Assembly: GCF_002863585.1 (NCBI RefSeq)
Contig: NZ_PGUY01000001.1
Coordinates: 1 to 64,000 of the forward strand
DNA length: 64,000 nt
Source of the DNA: Peribacillus deserti
Lineage (GTDB): Bacteria; Bacillota; Bacilli; Bacillales; DSM-1321
Direction: 5' to 3'
The notes below the pieces were generated by a model. It made no database searches. It was not told the DNA's origin and saw nothing but the letters and a program-made list of their open reading frames with translations. Shown piece after piece: positions 26,446-35,206 of this stretch (positions are counted from its first letter, which is position 1; each line of letters opens with the position of its first letter). A program made the position numbers and the translations under genes.

Positions 26446-26607
26446 TTATCCACAAGGTAATTTGATATTTGTGGATAGACCCCTATTCATCTCGAGACTA
26501 AAGTTCCAGATAACAACTGTTATCCACAATACCCTCCCCTACCTTTTTGTGGATAATGTGAATAACCTGTTGATTACTTGATATTCAGGCACTGAGTCTG
26601 TGGATAT
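26446..26607. promoter_or_regulatory. DnaA-box cluster
   Basis: Three perfect DnaA boxes (TTATCCACA): 26446-26454 (+), 26520-26528 (+) and 26548-26556 (as TGTGGATAA, minus). Three one-mismatch boxes: TGTGGATAG 26470-26478, TGTGAATAA 26557-26565 (directly abutting the third box) and TGTGGATAT 26599-26607. A perfect 9-mer on either strand is expected less than once in 64 kb. No dnaA or dnaN gene is nearby, so this is probably a non-origin DnaA-binding cluster. It fills the gap between yfhD and the aspartokinase gene; no gene is supported in 26408-26698. Confidence 0.8.
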
Positions 26608-26698
26608 CCCAGTGAATAACTTCCAACACCAGGGAGTCCCATTTTCCGTGATGAATCTTCCTTATAGACCATATATTTTTAAGATTCTCTAACCATTG

Positions 26699-28063
26699 CT
26701 AAACCGAAACAGAAACAAAGAACTCCTCGTATAGTGAGTGTACCGCTCTGTCTTCATCGACTTCTTTTACACCGAACATCATGCTGACCTCTGATGACCC
26801 TTGATTGATCATTTCAATATTTACTCCACAATGGGCTAGTGCCCTTGATGCTCTGGCAGTCGTACCCACATTATGGCGCATTCCCTCGCCAACGATCATG
26901 ATAAGAGCTAAATTTCTTTCTATTTTCACTTCATCCGCTTCCAGCTCAGTGAAAACTCGATTCCTAATAGCCTCTTCCATTTCATTTCCAATTTCATTCT
27001 GGCGTAAAATAATCGAAATATCATCAATCCCTGAAGGAGAATGTTCATACGATAAATTAAAATCTTCAAGAATTTGAAGAAGTTTTCTCCCAAACCCCAG
27101 CTCACGATTCATTAAATACTTGCTCACGTATATGCTGCAAAATCCTTTAGCGCTGGCAATACCGATCACTGGTCCATTCGTAATAGTACGCTGGTTTACA
27201 ATTTTTGTACCCGGAGCTGAAGGATTATTCGTATTTTTGATGTGAACAGGAATTCCCGCACGATAGGCAGGTATTAATGCTTCATCATGGAGAACACTAA
27301 ATCCTGCATATGATAATTCTCTCATTTCCCTATATGTCAGCTCACGGATTTCTTTCGGGTTTCTTACAGTGATAGGATTTACTGAATAAACTGCGTCGAC
27401 GTCCGTGAAATTTTCATATAGTTCAGCATGGATCGCATTTGCAAGAATTGAACCCGTTATATCTGAACCGCTTCTTGAAAAAGTCAGGATCTCCCCGCTT
27501 TTACTGTACCCAAAGAAGCCTGGGAAAACGAGAATTCCAGATTTTTCTTTCAAGGATGCAAGGTTTTCGTACGATTCAGCAAGCACCTGCGCATTACCCG
27601 GCTGGTCTGTTACAAACAGCCCTGCCTCCAAAGGATTTATGTAATGAGCCTCCTTACCCTTTGAATTAAAATAAGCAGCTAATAACCTTGCTGTATTGTC
27701 TTCTCCACCAGCCTTAACTCTATCCATATATTTCTTATTATTACTGATACTCATTGTAAGCCTGGCTATAATATCAGCACGTATGTCCGAGATGATATCT
27801 GTGTAAATTCCCAATTCAACGGCGATAGAATAAAACCTTCCCACTACCTGTTCGAGAAGTCCTTCGTTGATTTCACGGTATGTTAAATAATAATCCGCAT
27901 TTTCAATAAGCAGGTCTGTAACTTTTTTATCCGATTTATGCCTTTTACCGGGAGCCGATACAACTATAATCTTTCGTGCCGCGTCAGATAAAACAATATG
28001 ATATACCTTTTCAAATTGTTCCCCCGATGCCAATGAAGACCCGCCGAACTTAACAACTTTCAT
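26699..28063 (-). CDS. Aspartate kinase (class III type)
   Basis: This 454-residue aspartokinase makes aspartyl phosphate for lysine, threonine, methionine and diaminopimelate synthesis. It has the N-terminal VVKFGGSSLA nucleotide loop, the FSRSGSDITGSILA catalytic block and two C-terminal ACT domains (about 300-450) for amino-acid feedback. Length and composition resemble B. subtilis YclM (ThrD), a monofunctional class III enzyme, rather than the DapG or LysC types with internal starts. It is monocistronic. The DnaA-box cluster is downstream of its 3' end. Confidence 0.9.
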   Translation of the reverse strand: MKVVKFGGSSLASGEQFEKVYHIVLSDAARKIIVVSAPGKRHKSDKKVTDLLIENADYYLTYREINEGLLEQVVGRFYSIAVELGIYTDIISDIRADIIARLTMSISNNKKYMDRVKAGGEDNTARLLAAYFNSKGKEAHYINPLEAGLFVTDQPGNAQVLAESYENLASLKEKSGILVFPGFFGYSKSGEILTFSRSGSDITGSILANAIHAELYENFTDVDAVYSVNPITVRNPKEIRELTYREMRELSYAGFSVLHDEALIPAYRAGIPVHIKNTNNPSAPGTKIVNQRTITNGPVIGIASAKGFCSIYVSKYLMNRELGFGRKLLQILEDFNLSYEHSPSGIDDISIILRQNEIGNEMEEAIRNRVFTELEADEVKIERNLALIMIVGEGMRHNVGTTARASRALAHCGVNIEMINQGSSEVSMMFGVKEVDEDRAVHSLYEEFFVSVSV

Positions 28064-28205
28064 TTCTACAACTCCCTCCTGAATTATTCTGAAAATTATA
28101 TTTAATTATAATCTTTTCAGGGGAAGAATCAAGGTAAAATTCCACTTCATGAATACAAATGTATCTTTCCTAACGACACAAGAGGAAATATCCCAATATT
28201 TAGGT

Positions 28206-28230
28206 GTTATTTCTTTATTAAACCGGGTAA
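28206..28230 (+). promoter_or_regulatory. Possible SigB promoter of the DUF948 gene
   Basis: GTTATT (28206-28211), a 13-bp spacer and GGGTAA (28225-28230) resemble the SigB consensus GTTTAA-N12-14-GGGTAT; the -10 matches 5 of 6 and the -35 only 3 of 6. DUF948 genes such as ytxG are general-stress genes in B. subtilis. Confidence 0.4.
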
Positions 28231-28271
28231 AGATAAGCAGAGATAGAATTATACGTACAGGAGGAGAAAAA

Positions 28272-28634
28272 ATGGTAATTGTTTATATAAGTCTGGCTGC
28301 CATTGTGCTATCGCTTGTGTTCCTTGGGGTTTATGCATTCAAAACGTTCAAAAGAGTTAAGCCGGCCATCAACTCTCTCTCAGAAACAGCTGCACGTCTT
28401 CAGCAGAAAACAGACACAATAAAAGTAGAGTCCACACAATTAACAGAAAATCAGCAGCAGCTTATGACCGATATCCAGGTAAAGAAGGAAGCTGTAACGT
28501 CTACGATCGAAAATGCAAAGCAGACACCTAAGCCGATCATTCAGCTATGGAAAAGATTCAAACCTGAATCTAAAGCAGATAAAAAGCCTAGCAGCAAAAC
28601 GAAAAAGCTGCTAGCCAGCTACGGGCGGGGATAA
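28272..28634 (+). CDS. DUF948 domain membrane-anchored protein
   Basis: The protein has 120 residues from ATG 28272, which follows CAGGAGGAGAAAAA; the longer open frame upstream has no ribosome site. One N-terminal membrane helix (residues 2-22) is followed by a charged coiled-coil-like region and a basic Lys/Ser tail. This is the YtxG/DUF948 layout. A role in general stress is a family-level inference. Confidence 0.8.
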   Translation: MVIVYISLAAIVLSLVFLGVYAFKTFKRVKPAINSLSETAARLQQKTDTIKVESTQLTENQQQLMTDIQVKKEAVTSTIENAKQTPKPIIQLWKRFKPESKADKKPSSKTKKLLASYGRG

Positions 28635-28649
28635 TCCCCCGCTTTTTTT
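28625..28649 (+). terminator. Terminator overlapping the DUF948 gene stop
   Basis: GCGGGG and CCCCGC with a 6-base loop are followed by seven T. The 5' arm is inside the last codons of the gene. Confidence 0.82.
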
Positions 28650-28820
28650 GTTTGTAATATCATAAAAAATTTGTCAAATCTTATCGCTTCCCGTTAGTAT
28701 TACGTTAAACTGCACAACTTGTCTCTTTTTTGTAACAAAAATAGCAATCCTCTGAAACATTCCTGTCACACAACATTGTTATTCTATTCCTACGAAACAA
28801 AGAAAAGGAGATTAGAAGTC

Positions 28821-29399
28821 TTGAAAAAAATATCTATCTTTGTAAGTATGATAATGATGTTGACATTTGGAGTCTCTGGAGTTGCTTCGGCTAGTTCTAA
28901 TACATATTCAGTTAAATCAGGAGATACCCTTTGGGGAATCTCGAAAAAATACCATATATCTGTAGCGAAGCTAAAAAGCTTGAACAAACTATCTTCTGAT
29001 CGAATCAAACCAAAACAAATCTTAAAACTATCTGCTGCCAAACCTGCTGTAAAAACAGCAAAAGCAGTATCAAAGGCAAAGCCAGCGCCAAAAGCAAAGG
29101 CACCTGCTTATAAAGAAATAACGGTTACCGCAACAGCTTACACAGCAAGCTGCGGAGGCTGCAGCGGAATCACAGCTACAGGCCTAAACCTAAAAAAGAA
29201 CCCTAATGCTAAAGCTATTTCAGTGGATCCACGAATCATCCCGCTTGGCTCTAAAGTATATGTACCAGGCTATGGATATGCAGTAGCTGCCGACAAAGGA
29301 AGTGCGGTTAAAGGGAAAAAGATCGATGTCTTTATCTCAAGCAAATCAAAAGCCATTCAATGGGGAAGAAAAACAGTTAAGATTAAAGTAATGAAATAA
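28821..29399 (+). CDS. Secreted LysM and 3D-domain cell-wall protein (YocH-like)
   Basis: The protein has 192 residues from TTG 28821 (AAAGGAGATTAGAAG upstream). It has a signal peptide of ~27 residues ending near ASASS, one LysM peptidoglycan-binding domain (TYSVKSGDTLWGISKKYHIS), an Ala/Lys/Pro linker, and a C-terminal 3D domain. The 3D domain carries TATAYTA, SVDPRIIPLGSKVYVPGYG and the three aspartates including AADKGSAVKG. 3D domains resemble lytic transglycosylases of the MltA/Rpf group. It is like B. subtilis YocH, a WalR target; no convincing WalR box was found in the upstream ~180 bp. Confidence 0.9.
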   Translation: MKKISIFVSMIMMLTFGVSGVASASSNTYSVKSGDTLWGISKKYHISVAKLKSLNKLSSDRIKPKQILKLSAAKPAVKTAKAVSKAKPAPKAKAPAYKEITVTATAYTASCGGCSGITATGLNLKKNPNAKAISVDPRIIPLGSKVYVPGYGYAVAADKGSAVKGKKIDVFISSKSKAIQWGRKTVKIKVMK

Positions 29400-29411
29400 T
29401 AGAAATTGACG

Positions 29412-29444
29412 AACCAGCCTCCTTTACTGTAGGCTGGTTTTTTT
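29412..29444 (+). terminator. Intrinsic terminator after the LysM-3D gene
   Basis: AACCAGCCT and AGGCTGGTT, with a 10-base loop, are followed by seven T. The remaining 29445-29858 shows no supported gene, only A/T-rich sequence. Confidence 0.85.
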
Positions 29445-29858
29445 ATATGACTTGATTAATATTACGCGCGCAGATGGTAACATTGAGTGTTGTCTGCGGG
29501 AATCCTTCTTAATTTCCCCTCTAAAATATTCAAACGACTCATAATGTTGTTATCCCCATAAAAAAACGGCCCTTGTAAACTGCCAAATTTTATTTGCTAG
29601 AGTCTTTCTTATATTTAAGTACTTACTCTTTATTTAAAGGGTCACTCTTATAATTTATTTAGATTTTTAAAAACAGCTCTTAAAATGGCTGTCCGTTACC
29701 CATTTTATATGTGCTTTTGAATTCGTGTCTTCAACTAAAAAACCCCTACAATGAATGCACGTATAGAGATACTCTGAATTGACTCCAGGTATTTTGCTGT
29801 TGAACTAAGCGGATAAGATTACAAAGTTTACCTAATTTTACTTAATTTAGTTATACCA

Positions 29859-29889
29859 AGGGGAAATTGGGGACAGTCCCCTATTTCCC
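29859..29889. repeat. Nested palindrome of the GGGGACAGTCCCC family
   Basis: Outer arms GGGAAAT/ATTTCCC enclose GGGGAC/GTCCCC. The same core and TATTTCCC flank occur twice at 14.54-14.62 kb. It abuts the stop codon of the nucleoside transporter gene and may double as its 3' hairpin, but there is no T-run on the minus strand. Confidence 0.7.
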
Positions 29890-31083
29890 TTACCACACAA
29901 ATAATCCCACCAGCATGGCGCTCAATAGTGATACGCCTATTCCGCTCACTAATAGTTTCCATACGTTTTTTCCGATGATTCCTGATTTTTCTTCGCTTAG
30001 TATGGAGTTGTAGGTTCCGTAAATCATGCCCACTGTGCTGAAGTTGGCGAATGAGGTCAGGAATGTTACCGCTACTGCGATAGTATGCTCGTCCAGGTCT
30101 TTAAGGCGGTCCTTGATATCCAGCATGGCTACAAATTCGTTTGTTGTAATCTTGATTCCCATTAATTGGGCGACATACAGGGCGTCGCTTCCTGATAATC
30201 CCAGCAGATATGCAAACGGACTGAAGATAATTGAGAAAATCTTTTGGATGGTCAGACCGTGTACAATGAAGCCTAAGATCCCATTTAGCGCTGCCGTTAA
30301 TGCTACATAGCCGATCACCATCGCGGCAATAACGATTACCATGTTGATTCCAACCAGCATACTGTTGGAAATGGTGGAGAAGAAGTCTTTTCTTTCTTCT
30401 TTTGGCGGTACATATACAATATCTTCTTCCTTGCTGACATCCCCGGGATTAAGGATACTCGCTATTAGGAGTGCATTTAGGCAATTCAAAGGAATGGCCG
30501 CAAACACGTACTGGGCGGGAACCATGGACAGATAGGCTCCTATGATGGATCCGCTGATACTGCTCATACTCATGATTCCGAAAGTCAGCAGCCGGTGTTC
30601 TTTTAACACAGATAACTGCTGGCGGATAACAGCCAATGCTTCCGTGTTTCCAAGGAACATCATTTGAATGGAGAAGAAACTCTCAAGTTTGGGAAGTCCG
30701 GAAATCTTAGAAATGACCCAGCCTACTTTATCAATAAGCCAGGTTAATATGCCAAAATACGATAATATATCAAAGAATGTAATGATAAATATGATGGGCA
30801 TTAAGGCACTGAAAAAGAAGTCTACATTTTCATTGGCCATAGCAGACGGGAAAACGAATGAAATCCCTTGAGAGGCACATGAAATCAGCCAGGTGAAAAA
30901 TGCAGCGATTTGGTTAATAACCCAGCTTCCTACCCGGGTCCCCAGCATAAACCAGGTAATGAGAGCTTCTACTACAAGTAAAATAATGATGGATTTCCAC
31001 TTTACTTTTTTCTTATTTGGCGAACAGAGAAATACTAAACCAAGAACGACAAATACACCTAACAAATTTAAAAGAAAGAACAT
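29890..31083 (-). CDS. Concentrative nucleoside transporter, NupC/NupG family
   Basis: The protein has 397 residues from ATG 31083, which follows CAGGAGTTGATC; the open frame upstream reads through a leader hairpin. It has about nine to ten membrane segments. Family motifs are GNTEALAVIRQQL (substrate and Na+/H+ site), SGSIIGAYLSMVPAQY and TSFANFSTVGMI near the C-terminus. It imports nucleosides with protons or sodium. B. subtilis has several paralogues (NupC, NupG, NupN), and which one this matches cannot be told. A terminator-like structure lies in its 5' leader. Confidence 0.9.
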   Translation of the reverse strand: MFFLLNLLGVFVVLGLVFLCSPNKKKVKWKSIIILLVVEALITWFMLGTRVGSWVINQIAAFFTWLISCASQGISFVFPSAMANENVDFFFSALMPIIFIITFFDILSYFGILTWLIDKVGWVISKISGLPKLESFFSIQMMFLGNTEALAVIRQQLSVLKEHRLLTFGIMSMSSISGSIIGAYLSMVPAQYVFAAIPLNCLNALLIASILNPGDVSKEEDIVYVPPKEERKDFFSTISNSMLVGINMVIVIAAMVIGYVALTAALNGILGFIVHGLTIQKIFSIIFSPFAYLLGLSGSDALYVAQLMGIKITTNEFVAMLDIKDRLKDLDEHTIAVAVTFLTSFANFSTVGMIYGTYNSILSEEKSGIIGKNVWKLLVSGIGVSLLSAMLVGLFVW

Positions 31084-31118
31084 GTGTGTGATCAACTCCT
31101 GAAGATTATTCTTTCCTA

Positions 31119-31176
31119 CAAAAAAAGCTCTTATTCCCATACCTGCTGATTGGCAGAGCAATGAGAAGAAGAGCTT
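31119..31176 (-). promoter_or_regulatory. Terminator-like structure in the nucleoside transporter leader
   Basis: On the minus strand AAGCTCTT (31176-31169) pairs with AAGAGCTT (31132-31125) and is followed by seven U. Inside the 36-base loop a second stem CTGC/GCAG forms. It ends ~37 nt before the start codon, so it could attenuate the transporter gene. No purine-riboswitch core was recognised upstream. Confidence 0.5.
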
Positions 31177-31275
31177 GATAAAGAGATTCGAATAATATAC
31201 AAAGAACAAAGAAAAGGAATCTGCTTTTATTCTATAAATCCAGATAAATGAGAAATCCGCTACACAGGAACCGGA

Positions 31276-32139
31276 TCAGCCCGCTGAAATTTTCAGAAAC
31301 GTACTTAATGATTCACGCGGACCTATTTCTACTAATTCCTGTTTACGGTGCAATTCTCCGGTTCTAGCCATCCAGGGCTCTACACAAATGAAATCCTGGT
31401 CCGCTTCCGACCATAAATATATGTATTTAAATTCTGGACCGTATTGCATGGTTATATGTTTGTGTGTATCTGGCAGCTCAAAACCAATTTCTCGGTTGCT
31501 CGAATCAATCAAAGCCAATGATTCCTTTTTATCTGAAAGGTCTATTGATTCTGCAATAGAATGCGTATTCAAATCATTGTAGTCAAAATAGTGCTGTGCG
31601 TCGGTAGTATAATGTAAGTCTTTCTGCTTTGTCCAGAAATAAGGGTGAAATCCGGCGTAAATCGGCATGCTGTCGTCTGAATGATTAAGGTACTCCTGGG
31701 TGATCGTCAGTGTCCGGCCCTTGAGGGAGTAAGTGAACTCAAGCTCAAAATCAAACGGAAACGACTGCTTAGTATCTTCATTACTGCTTAGCTTCAAGGT
31801 CATCGAAACCCCATTGTCCGTGCTTGTCCGCACCACTTCCCAAGGATAGTTTCTGGCAACACCGTGATTTTTCATAGAATAGACCTGTCCGCCCCATTCA
31901 TATTGACCATTGTTTAACTGTCCTGAAATCGGGAAAAGAATCGGAATCCCCCCTCTTACATTTGCATCTCTGTTATAGAAAGTTTCCTTATTGAGGAACA
32001 ACAATTCTTCCCCATCCACGCCAAACCCGATAATAAGCCCTCCTCTTTCAGGCGCGACCTTCAGCCATGAATCTGACTCCATGTCTGTTAATTCATAGAT
32101 TTTATATTCTCCATCTTCATATTGTTTAATTTGATACAT
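31276..32139 (-). CDS. Aldose 1-epimerase family protein
   Basis: The 287-residue galactose-mutarotase-fold protein of the glucose-6-phosphate 1-epimerase/LacX group has typical blocks RGGIPILFPISGQLN, KNHGVARNYPW with the catalytic-type His, AGFHPYFW and the C-terminal Glu/Pro CVEPWMARTGEL. It probably interconverts alpha and beta anomers of a hexose or hexose phosphate. It stands alone between the nucleoside transporter and desKR genes. Confidence 0.88.
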   Translation of the reverse strand: MYQIKQYEDGEYKIYELTDMESDSWLKVAPERGGLIIGFGVDGEELLFLNKETFYNRDANVRGGIPILFPISGQLNNGQYEWGGQVYSMKNHGVARNYPWEVVRTSTDNGVSMTLKLSSNEDTKQSFPFDFELEFTYSLKGRTLTITQEYLNHSDDSMPIYAGFHPYFWTKQKDLHYTTDAQHYFDYNDLNTHSIAESIDLSDKKESLALIDSSNREIGFELPDTHKHITMQYGPEFKYIYLWSEADQDFICVEPWMARTGELHRKQELVEIGPRESLSTFLKISAG

Positions 32140-32214
32140 ATGTACACCATCCTTCCTTAGTTTGTTTGTTAGAAAAGAACCCCCGGGTTCCCTCTATGTG
32201 ACTGAACCAACTAT

Positions 32215-32814
32215 CTATTTAAACCAGCCTTTTTCTTTGGATTGGGTAATCGCTTCAATCCTATTCTTTACTTCCAGCTTATCCAGAATGGTTGAAATAT
32301 AGTTGCGGACTGTTCCTGTTTTAATGCTCAGCTCATCTGCTATCTCTTTTGTATTCTTGCCGTCTGCTACTAATTCAAGAACTTCCTTCTCCCTGTCAGT
32401 CAAAGGGTTCTCTTCCCCATATACATCATCCATGAGTTCAGGGGCATAAATGCGTTTCCCCCCGACAATGGACCTTATCGAGCTTGCCAGCTCCTCACTT
32501 GGGCTGTCCTTCAATAAATACCCGCTCACACCTGCTTTAAGCGCACGCTGAAAATACCCTGATCTTGCAAATGTAGTAAGAATGATAACTCTGCATCCTG
32601 CGTCCTTAATTTCTTCAGCCGCTTCTAAACCAGTCTTTCCTGGCATTTCTATATCCATTATACATACGTCAGGCTTTAGTTTGTTCACGAGAGAAACGGC
32701 TTCTGCCCCGTTACTGGCTTTACCCACTACACTCATATCCTCTTCTAAATTCAGTAATGAACCTAACGCTCCCAGAAGCATTTGCTGATCTTCTGCAATC
32801 ACTATGGTTATCAT
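32215..32814 (-). CDS. desR: Response regulator, NarL/FixJ type (DesR-like)
   Basis: The 199-residue protein has a receiver domain with acidic pocket (VIAEDQQ) and phosphoacceptor Asp in DVCIMDIEMPGKTG (near residue 54), followed by a LuxR-type HTH (LTDREKEVLELVADGKNTKEIA). Length and sequence match DesR, which activates the lipid desaturase gene on cold shock. It overlaps the kinase gene by 4 bp (ATGA). The desaturase gene des is not next to it, unlike in B. subtilis, so the target here is uncertain. Confidence 0.85.
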   Translation of the reverse strand: MITIVIAEDQQMLLGALGSLLNLEEDMSVVGKASNGAEAVSLVNKLKPDVCIMDIEMPGKTGLEAAEEIKDAGCRVIILTTFARSGYFQRALKAGVSGYLLKDSPSEELASSIRSIVGGKRIYAPELMDDVYGEENPLTDREKEVLELVADGKNTKEIADELSIKTGTVRNYISTILDKLEVKNRIEAITQSKEKGWFK

Positions 32815-33947
32815 TCAAGTTCCTCCCTATCTATATGCTTTGAGTCATTCGGTACTTTTATGATTAGTGTTGTTCCCCCAGTCATCTGCATCTCAAGGCT
32901 GCCGTTAATAAATTCCAATCTTTCTTTCATGCCGATTAATCCGTATCCTTTTGCCAGCCCTTCATCTGGATTCTTGAATATTCCGTTATCTCTTACCGTA
33001 ACCCGGATTTCATTCCATGCTTGTTCGATGGATACGAAGCAGGAAGTAGCACCGCTATGCTTGACTACATTATTGATAGCTTCTTTCAAACACATGCTGA
33101 GGATATTTTCCGTAAGTAATGTTGTCTTTGTCAGAGGGCGTTTCTGTTCGAGGACCAATTCAATCTCTGCCGCCTTTAGAATCTGCTGGATCCGTACGAT
33201 TTCTTCTTTTAATCTGATTCCCCGCATTGCAGAAACCATTTTCCGAACCTCGTTCAAGGCCGTTCTAGCGGTCTGCTGTACATCCTTTAATTCTGTCCGT
33301 GCCTGCTCAGGATCTTTATATATTATTTTTCTTGCTAAATCACTTTTTAATCCTATGAGAGACAGTTTCTGGCCCAGAGTATCATGAAGATCCCGGGCAA
33401 TCCTCTCGCGTTCCTCCAATTTTGAAAGCTCCGAAATACGCTTGTTCGCATCTTCAAGCTTTTCTTCCAGCTGCCCGCGCTCTTTACGGTTATGCAGAGT
33501 GAAAGGTAAAAGGATAACACTGATCCAAGCAACAATAACAAACGGAAGCTGTTTTAAAAAAAGATCATCCCGCAGTAGGATACTCGAGTTTATCGACACC
33601 GAGGTACTGATTAAATGAATAAAATAAAGAGTGAAAAAGGCGATGCGATCTTTTATGTTGCCGATAAAGTAAGCAAGGAAAAAAGCAAAATAGACATAGC
33701 TGAAAAGACTGGTAGAGGTTATGGAAATAGCGATCAAAATTAAAGTCCAAAGATAAACGGGCCACCCTTTAGATATGAAGGCAATCCGATAGAAAACAAA
33801 AAATAAAACTGTCAGTAAGATCCCCACAATAATTTTAATAGTTGAGGAAGATTGAAAGATAAAATAGAAAGGCAGTATGCATAATACAGTCCATAAATAA
33901 GGTGTAATCCCTGAAATTTTCTGAAACGCAAAATATTTTTTTAGCAT
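32811..33947 (-). CDS. desK: Sensor histidine kinase, DesK-like
   Basis: The 378-residue kinase has four or five N-terminal membrane segments (about 10-150), a linker helix, a HisKA_3 dimerisation domain with the phosphorylated His in RDLHDTLGQ (near residue 190), and an HATPase with N-box KEAINNVVKHSG and G-box VRDNG plus KGYGLIGMKERLE. DesK senses membrane thickness and fluidity through its short membrane domain. It is transcribed with the response regulator through a 4-bp overlap. Confidence 0.87.
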   Translation of the reverse strand: MLKKYFAFQKISGITPYLWTVLCILPFYFIFQSSSTIKIIVGILLTVLFFVFYRIAFISKGWPVYLWTLILIAISITSTSLFSYVYFAFFLAYFIGNIKDRIAFFTLYFIHLISTSVSINSSILLRDDLFLKQLPFVIVAWISVILLPFTLHNRKERGQLEEKLEDANKRISELSKLEERERIARDLHDTLGQKLSLIGLKSDLARKIIYKDPEQARTELKDVQQTARTALNEVRKMVSAMRGIRLKEEIVRIQQILKAAEIELVLEQKRPLTKTTLLTENILSMCLKEAINNVVKHSGATSCFVSIEQAWNEIRVTVRDNGIFKNPDEGLAKGYGLIGMKERLEFINGSLEMQMTGGTTLIIKVPNDSKHIDREELE

Positions 33948-34071
33948 GTTAGTACCTCATTTTCAAAATAAACTGTCCGGTAACTACAAAGTAATCTCTT
34001 ACCCATAATAACATGTAATGGAGAAGGAATGTGCTGCTGTCCATTCTCTAAAGTAATCGGGAGTTATCAAA

Positions 34072-34096
34072 AAAACACGCTGGCAGCGTGTTTTCT
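34072..34096. terminator. Terminator after the secreted protein gene
   Basis: AAAACACGCT and AGCGTGTTTT arms with a GGC loop. The minus-strand tail is T-rich (TTTTTTGATAAC). It overlaps the stop of the 34095-34994 gene. Confidence 0.78.
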
Positions 34097-34994
34097 AAGG
34101 GGTTGGTTTCATAATCATCCAGCTATGCAGTGAATGAATGGAAAAACCGTTATAGCTCTGTAACGGTTGATATTGATTCCGTACCATTTCTAATTGATTA
34201 TCCATATAAGACTGATTGTAATCATAAAATGAGAGAAAGTTTCCTTCAGATGATTCAGCAGTTTCGATCCCTATTGAGACCTTTTTATTCCTTAGTGAGG
34301 CGTAATTCATTTCATTCTGCACAAGGCCGATAATTCCGTTTGGGCCCTCAGCCGCATTACGATAGGCCATGATCGTAACGGAATCGGTTTGATTAATGAT
34401 CCATTCAGAAAGAATTCCTTTTCCATATTTGTTGCTGTATTTCCTTTCATCAAACCAGAAGGGGATGTCTAGAGCGAGGTTCAGCCCTAACTTCTTTGAG
34501 GATTGATAGGAGCTCATCACAACATTCTGATAAGCCAGGACTGTCTTGCCATACTGGCTGTCCCAGCCCTCATATAGGTAAGGTTCCACATCTAAGTGGA
34601 CTCCAGAAAATTTTTCTTCTGGCAGTACATGGCTTTGATAGTCCTGAAGCCAATCAAAAAAGAGCTGCTGATAGACTCCGCCCCCGGGAGATACCCAGCC
34701 AGGAGCACCATCAAGGGCGTGCACTTTAATGTTTCTATTACTTGCTTGATGAATGAACTGTTTGTATGAATCTGGCCCTATGTCTCTATTAATTTGAAGA
34801 AATACATCTGTAACAAAATGGCTTTCGAGAAAATTCAGAAGTTCCTCTTCCCTTGTCTCAATTTGGTCTGTATCCCATAACCAGGTAGACCGGGGTTCTA
34901 TAGTTTCTTCAGCTGATGCTTTTTGTTTGCTCATCGGATACATCCCACCTGCCAGCAGCATTATCATACCAGTCATTAGAAAAAGCTTCTTCAA
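34095..34994 (-). CDS. Secreted TIM-barrel-like protein of unknown function
   Basis: The 299-residue protein has a signal peptide (residues 1-~28, ending KQKASAEE). The mature part looks like a (beta/alpha)8 glycosidase-type barrel: RSTWLWDT at strand 1, VTDVFLQINRDIG, IKVHALDG, FSGVHLDVEPYLYEGW with Asp/Glu at the end of a central strand, LNLALDIPFWFDE, and DSVTIMAYRN. The Asp-x-Glu pattern LDVEPY recalls GH18-like catalytic motifs, but no family is assigned. It is probably an extracellular carbohydrate- or wall-active protein. It stands alone. Confidence 0.7.
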   Translation of the reverse strand: MKKLFLMTGMIMLLAGGMYPMSKQKASAEETIEPRSTWLWDTDQIETREEELLNFLESHFVTDVFLQINRDIGPDSYKQFIHQASNRNIKVHALDGAPGWVSPGGGVYQQLFFDWLQDYQSHVLPEEKFSGVHLDVEPYLYEGWDSQYGKTVLAYQNVVMSSYQSSKKLGLNLALDIPFWFDERKYSNKYGKGILSEWIINQTDSVTIMAYRNAAEGPNGIIGLVQNEMNYASLRNKKVSIGIETAESSEGNFLSFYDYNQSYMDNQLEMVRNQYQPLQSYNGFSIHSLHSWMIMKPTP

Positions 34995-35169
34995 TTTTTT
35001 TCCTCCTTCACTGAATAGCCACTTCCTTCAGTAAAAGGAGAATGGCGGCTTGGCAGCCATACAGCAATTGCTGCTTAGGCCCATAGCTTTGCGTCCTGGT
35101 CTTTCGACAAGTATGCCTTTTTCATTTGTTCTTTGTATTTATTATCGGCCGTTCCAGAAAGATTTGAAG

Positions 35170-35196
35170 AAAAAAACAAGGTCACCTGCCCCTTGT
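35170..35196 (-). terminator. Intrinsic terminator after the xpaC-telA unit
   Basis: On the minus strand ACAAGG and CCTTGT with a 9-base loop are followed by at least six T. Confidence 0.75.
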
Positions 35197-35206
35197 CCAG
35201 TCGCAA

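Noticed and set aside
26446-26607. Chromosome replication origin
   Set aside because: There is no dnaA, dnaN or other origin-linked gene and no clear AT-rich unwinding element with DnaA-trio repeats. Gene context corresponds to a region well away from oriC.
31119-31275. Purine riboswitch upstream of the nucleoside transporter gene
   Set aside because: The conserved aptamer core (TATAA..junction with two loop-loop pairing arms) could not be found; only a terminator-like stem is present.
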